Assembly: GCA_037446075.1 (NCBI GenBank)
Contig: JBBIJH010000094.1
Coordinates: 1 to 9,738 of the forward strand
Reading direction: 5' to 3'
Length of the DNA: 9,738 nt
Source of the DNA: JBBIJH01 sp037446075
Lineage (GTDB): Bacteria > Bacteroidota > Ignavibacteria > UBA10030 > JAHEZR01
Shown: in pieces, positions 7,229 to 9,738 of the stretch
How the letters are laid out: the number at the start of each line of letters is the position of its first letter
Position numbering within the stretch: position 1 is the stretch's first letter
Notes under the pieces: generated by a model
Database searches by the model: none
What the model was told of the DNA's origin: nothing
What the model saw: only the letters and a program-made list of their open reading frames with translations
Made by a program: the position numbers and the translations under genes

Positions 7229-7312
7229 CCATCACGTGTCCTCGAACGCGAAGAAGGAGAAGGTTCTCAGCAATCAACCTCCCAGGAATGTAACGGAAAC
7301 CTCAACGACGTG

Positions 7313-7402
7313 CGGAGAGGGAGAGATTCGAACTCTCGGTACAGGTTTACCCCGTACGACGGTTTAGCAAACCGTTGGTTTCAGCCACTCACCCACCTCT
7401 CC
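7313..7402 (-). tRNA. tRNA-Ser (anticodon GCU)
   Basis: A 90-nt class II cloverleaf is read on the minus strand. Acceptor stem GGAGAGG (7402-7396) pairs with CCTCTCC (7320-7314), with discriminator G at 7313. The D arm starts with GGT and closes with ACC around GAGTGGCTGAA. The anticodon stem ACGGT/ACCGT encloses the loop TTGCTAA, giving anticodon GCT (reads AGC/AGU). There is a long variable arm (GTAC...GTAC), and a T arm GAGAG-TTCGAAT-CTCTC. The long variable arm, the G73 discriminator and the anticodon all mark serine. The 3' CCA is not encoded (GCAC follows the acceptor stem), so it must be added after processing. A strong promoter lies upstream and a terminator about 85 nt downstream. 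Confidence 0.97.
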
Positions 7403-7444
7403 AAGAAGTGTCTTGCGGCCCAATCGCCAAAGTAAGGTATACTC

Positions 7445-7473
7445 AATATAAGCAGTCGAAGCTACGAAATCAA
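7445..7473 (-). promoter_or_regulatory. Predicted promoter of tRNA-Ser (and probably gltX-glnS)
   Basis: On the minus strand TTGATT (7473-7468) and TATATT (7450-7445) are separated by exactly 17 nt. Transcription should start near 7438, about 36 nt before the tRNA. The same -10 hexamer and spacer length occur before folB. No promoter of comparable quality is visible between the tRNA and gltX, so readthrough from here is the simplest source of gltX mRNA (inference). Confidence 0.65.
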
Positions 7474-7486
7474 GGTATCGACATCG

Positions 7487-7525
7487 GAAGACGGAGCTTC
7501 GCTCTGAAAGGCTTGAGCCGTCTTC
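7487..7525 (-). repeat. Inverted repeat between the hexosaminidase gene and the tRNA-Ser promoter
   Basis: GAAGACGG (7487-7494) and CCGTCTTC (7518-7525) are perfect 8-bp complementary arms around a 23-nt loop. Inside, read on the minus strand, GAGC-GAA-GCTC is a small nested hairpin, and GCTC...GAGC offers an alternative pairing. It starts about 29 nt after the hexosaminidase stop, where a terminator would be expected, but no U-run follows on either strand. It may be a terminator of weak type, an mRNA 3'-end stabiliser or an operator. Confidence 0.5.
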
Positions 7526-7553
7526 TCCCCGCTGTTCTTGAACTCTTCGGACT

Positions 7554-9738
7554 CTATTCAACGACGAGCATGCGCGGATGAATTTGTTGTTTCATTAACC
7601 GGGGGCCTTCAATCCAGACTTCAAGAAGTTGATTCCCTCCTCTTTGGAAGTATTGAACCACGATTCGGTGTTTCCCTGCAGCCAAAGTGGCTTTGCCACT
7701 TGCTTCGTAAGGGCCATGGAGCTCATCATTGTCGACAACCTCATGACCGTCGATGAAAAGTTTGCTCCCGTCATCGGAGTTAAGATAAAACGTGTAGTCG
7801 CCTGCTGCCTCGATGAGAAGTTTCGATTCTATCTGGACGCCATACTTCTCTCTGGAGTGGGGAATCTCCCCAAGTCCGATGTCGTAGGCGCGCCCGGAAT
7901 TCAGTGGAGTGAGCCTTGAGAAGTCAGGGAGAGAATCCCATTCGCCTTCATAATATTGGTAACGCACTCCATTCGACACGGGGTCCACAAGAAAGAAATC
8001 TGTCCTCACCGGATTGCTTGCCCTGCCGCTCGGCAAGACTAGAATGGACTTCAGAGTCAAATCGCCTGAAACAGAGATCGGTGTCGTATAGCAAGATGAA
8101 CTCACTGTAGGTTCCGTTCCATCTAAAGTGTAATAGAGAGTGCTGGTCGATACGGGGCTCTTTAACGTGACCGTAGTGTCATGGAAAATCACCTTTCTGC
8201 CTCCCACACCAAGCGGAGGGGGGACTCTGAAATTGAAATCCCGTGCGGCGAGGCGATCATAGTGGGATTCGAGCCGTCTTGAAAAATCCTGGAAATCCCT
8301 CTTCGACCTCTTCGTCCACAACACTTCGCTCATCGCACAAAGACGCGGTAGCACCATGTACTCGACTTGCTTCGTAGTCGGCATCCACTCTGTCCAGACG
8401 TTCCCTTGCCCACCTAGAATATGCTTCGCCTCCTCGGCGTTCAGCTCAGACGGAATAGGCTCGAAGGCGTAAACGGTATCAATGGGGAGATAGCCTCCGA
8501 TCGCTTTAGGCTCCCCAAATATCCCCTGGTAGTAATCAAAGTAACAGTGGGATGTCGGCGTCATCACAACATCGTGGCCGGACCTTGCGGCATCAATCCC
8601 ACCCTGGGTTCCACGCCACGACATTACAGTCGCATTTGGGGCAAGCCCCCCTTCCAGAATTTCATCCCAGCCGACGAGCCTCTTGCCACGTGCGTTCAGG
8701 ATTCTCTCGATCCGTTTGATGAAATAGCTTTGAAGTTCGTGCTCATCCTCCAGTCCCTCGGCCTTGATACGGTCCTGACATCGTTTGCAGTTGCTCCAGC
8801 GCAACTTCGGGACTTCGTCTCCTCCGATGTGGAAGAAAGGCCCGGGAAAAAGGGGCACCAGTTCGTCGAGGACGTTCTCCAGAAACTGAAACGTCTTCTC
8901 GGTCCCCGCACAGTAAACGTCGTAAAAGATCCCCCATTCAGTCCCAACCTTGAATGGCCCGCCCGAACAGGAAAGCTCCGGGTAAGCGGCAAGAGCAGCC
9001 AGGGAATGGCCGGGCATTTCAATTTCCGGAAGGATAGTAATGAACCGCTGTCGAGCGTATTCAACAATGTCTCGGATTTCCTCCTGTGTGTAGAATCCAC
9101 CATGAGGTATGTTGTCGTCCATCGTTTCTTTCCGCCAAGCTCCAACCTGAGTCAATCGCGAATAGTGTTTAATCTCGATCCGCCATCCTTGGTCCTCCGT
9201 CAGATGCCAGTGAAACGTGTTCATCTTGTATGAGGCCAGAAGATCAATATACTTCCTGATGAACTCTGTCGGGAAGAAGTGTCTGCCAACATCGAGATGC
9301 ATCCCACGCCACTGAAAACGAGGTCGATCGAAGATCCTGACGCAGCGAATGCTCCAGCGCCCCAGGGAACTTGGTTGGTCTTTCTCAATCTCGACCGGGA
9401 GTAGTTGATAGAGAGTTTGGATGCCGTAGAAAATACCCCCTGCAGTTCGAGCAGTGATGGTGACCCCGCGTTTTGTGACTTCAAGTTCATATCCTTCATT
9501 GCCAAGATCGCCTCTGTTCCCATCAAGAGCCAGGGAGATTGTCCCCTCTTTTCTCTTACCAACCGACGTGACAATGGGAATGGAGAAGCTAGTGGCTGTT
9601 CTTAGTCTGTGGGCTATCTGTTCCGCAATTGAGCGTAACTCCGGGGAATCCTGCCTCACATAGACCTGCGTTCTCTCACTCAGGACAAACTCGCCAGACC
9701 TTTCCTCGACTCTTTCGGGTCTTGGAATGATAGCGACC
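7554..9738 (-). CDS. Beta-N-acetylhexosaminidase, GH20, with FN3-like and PA14 C-terminal domains (5' partial)
   Basis: Seen: 727 residues, with the frame open through the window edge, so the start and any signal peptide are missing. The GTG at 9659 is not the start: the 26 residues before it (including IIPRPERVEERSGEF) are the usual opening of the GH20 N-terminal domain. Domains by visible residue: GH20b 1-140; catalytic TIM barrel about 142-500 with LDVGRHF (substrate Arg152), HWHLTEDQGWR, and HIGGDE with the catalytic pair D307-E308, plus GQGNVWTEWM near the active site; a chitobiase/FN3-type sandwich about 516-589 (LYYTLDGTEPT); and PA14 about 590-727 (GDYTFYLNSDDGSKLFIDG). Known chemistry: substrate-assisted removal of terminal beta-GlcNAc or GalNAc from glycans, chitin fragments or peptidoglycan; PA14 probably binds carbohydrate. 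The likely site is periplasm or outside, by family habit. No polysaccharide-uptake neighbours are visible. Confidence 0.94.
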   Translation of the reverse strand, partial: VAIIPRPERVEERSGEFVLSERTQVYVRQDSPELRSIAEQIAHRLRTATSFSIPIVTSVGKRKEGTISLALDGNRGDLGNEGYELEVTKRGVTITARTAGGIFYGIQTLYQLLPVEIEKDQPSSLGRWSIRCVRIFDRPRFQWRGMHLDVGRHFFPTEFIRKYIDLLASYKMNTFHWHLTEDQGWRIEIKHYSRLTQVGAWRKETMDDNIPHGGFYTQEEIRDIVEYARQRFITILPEIEMPGHSLAALAAYPELSCSGGPFKVGTEWGIFYDVYCAGTEKTFQFLENVLDELVPLFPGPFFHIGGDEVPKLRWSNCKRCQDRIKAEGLEDEHELQSYFIKRIERILNARGKRLVGWDEILEGGLAPNATVMSWRGTQGGIDAARSGHDVVMTPTSHCYFDYYQGIFGEPKAIGGYLPIDTVYAFEPIPSELNAEEAKHILGGQGNVWTEWMPTTKQVEYMVLPRLCAMSEVLWTKRSKRDFQDFSRRLESHYDRLAARDFNFRVPPPLGVGGRKVIFHDTTVTLKSPVSTSTLYYTLDGTEPTVSSSCYTTPISVSGDLTLKSILVLPSGRASNPVRTDFFLVDPVSNGVRYQYYEGEWDSLPDFSRLTPLNSGRAYDIGLGEIPHSREKYGVQIESKLLIEAAGDYTFYLNSDDGSKLFIDGHEVVDNDELHGPYEASGKATLAAGKHRIVVQYFQRGGNQLLEVWIEGPRLMKQQIHPRMLVVE

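Noticed and set aside
7053..7277. Minus-strand small frame across the terminator into gltX, possible leader peptide
   Set aside because: It runs far into gltX out of frame and has no run of Glu codons or early stop, unlike a classic leader peptide. It is kept only as a note in the terminator finding.
7190..7312. T-box riboswitch before gltX
   Set aside because: No T-box consensus (TGGNACC-type) or specifier-loop arrangement is visible, and the lineage suggested by the other genes does not normally use T-boxes.
7313..7402. tRNA-Ser as an attachment site for an integrated element
   Set aside because: There is no integrase, no direct repeat of the tRNA 3' end and no change of gene style on either side.
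8421..9233. 270-codon open frame on the plus strand
   Set aside because: It lies wholly opposite the GH20 catalytic domain, whose motifs are intact. The predicted protein shows no recognisable domain, and a long antisense frame is expected from codon bias.

Overview
The window carries ten protein-coding genes and one tRNA gene, all on the minus strand, so it is read from high to low coordinates. Base composition is roughly balanced and the intergenic gaps are short. Three things point to a bacterium of the Bacteroidota/Chlorobi/Ignavibacteria (FCB) type: the pairing of folK with a dCK/dGK-type deoxynucleoside kinase followed by a tiny DUF4834-like membrane protein, a GlnRS beside a GluRS, and a GH20 hexosaminidase ending in a PA14 domain. 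This placement is inference from gene content and motif style. No mobile element, CRISPR array, integrase or defence gene was seen.

Layout in the direction of transcription. (1) 9738-7554: a large GH20 beta-N-acetylhexosaminidase whose 5' end lies outside the window. (2) 7553-7403: a spacer with an inverted repeat and a good sigma70-like promoter (TTGATT-17 nt-TATATT), which leads into tRNA-Ser(GCU) at 7402-7313. (3) 7312-7190: a leader ending in a textbook intrinsic terminator, placed only a few bases before the gltX ribosome-binding site. (4) gltX (GluRS) and, after a 122-nt spacer with competing inverted repeats, glnS (GlnRS). (5) A second promoter (TTGCTT-17 nt-TATATT) starts a tight run of six genes: folB, folK, a deoxynucleoside kinase, a small membrane protein, a GT9 (heptosyltransferase-type) glycosyltransferase and a membrane-anchored rubrerythrin-like protein.

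Functionally the window is mostly housekeeping: charging of Glu and Gln tRNAs, two successive steps of folate synthesis, dNTP salvage and envelope glycan assembly. It also holds a probable peroxide/iron-type rubrerythrin at the envelope and a glycan-degrading enzyme. I do not see an undescribed multi-gene system. The points most worth a second look are the terminator wedged between tRNA-Ser and the gltX ribosome-binding site (possible attenuation or readthrough control of gltX-glnS), the foldable glnS leader, and the rubrerythrin-like protein, in which one usual iron-ligand glutamate aligns with serine and another with aspartate.
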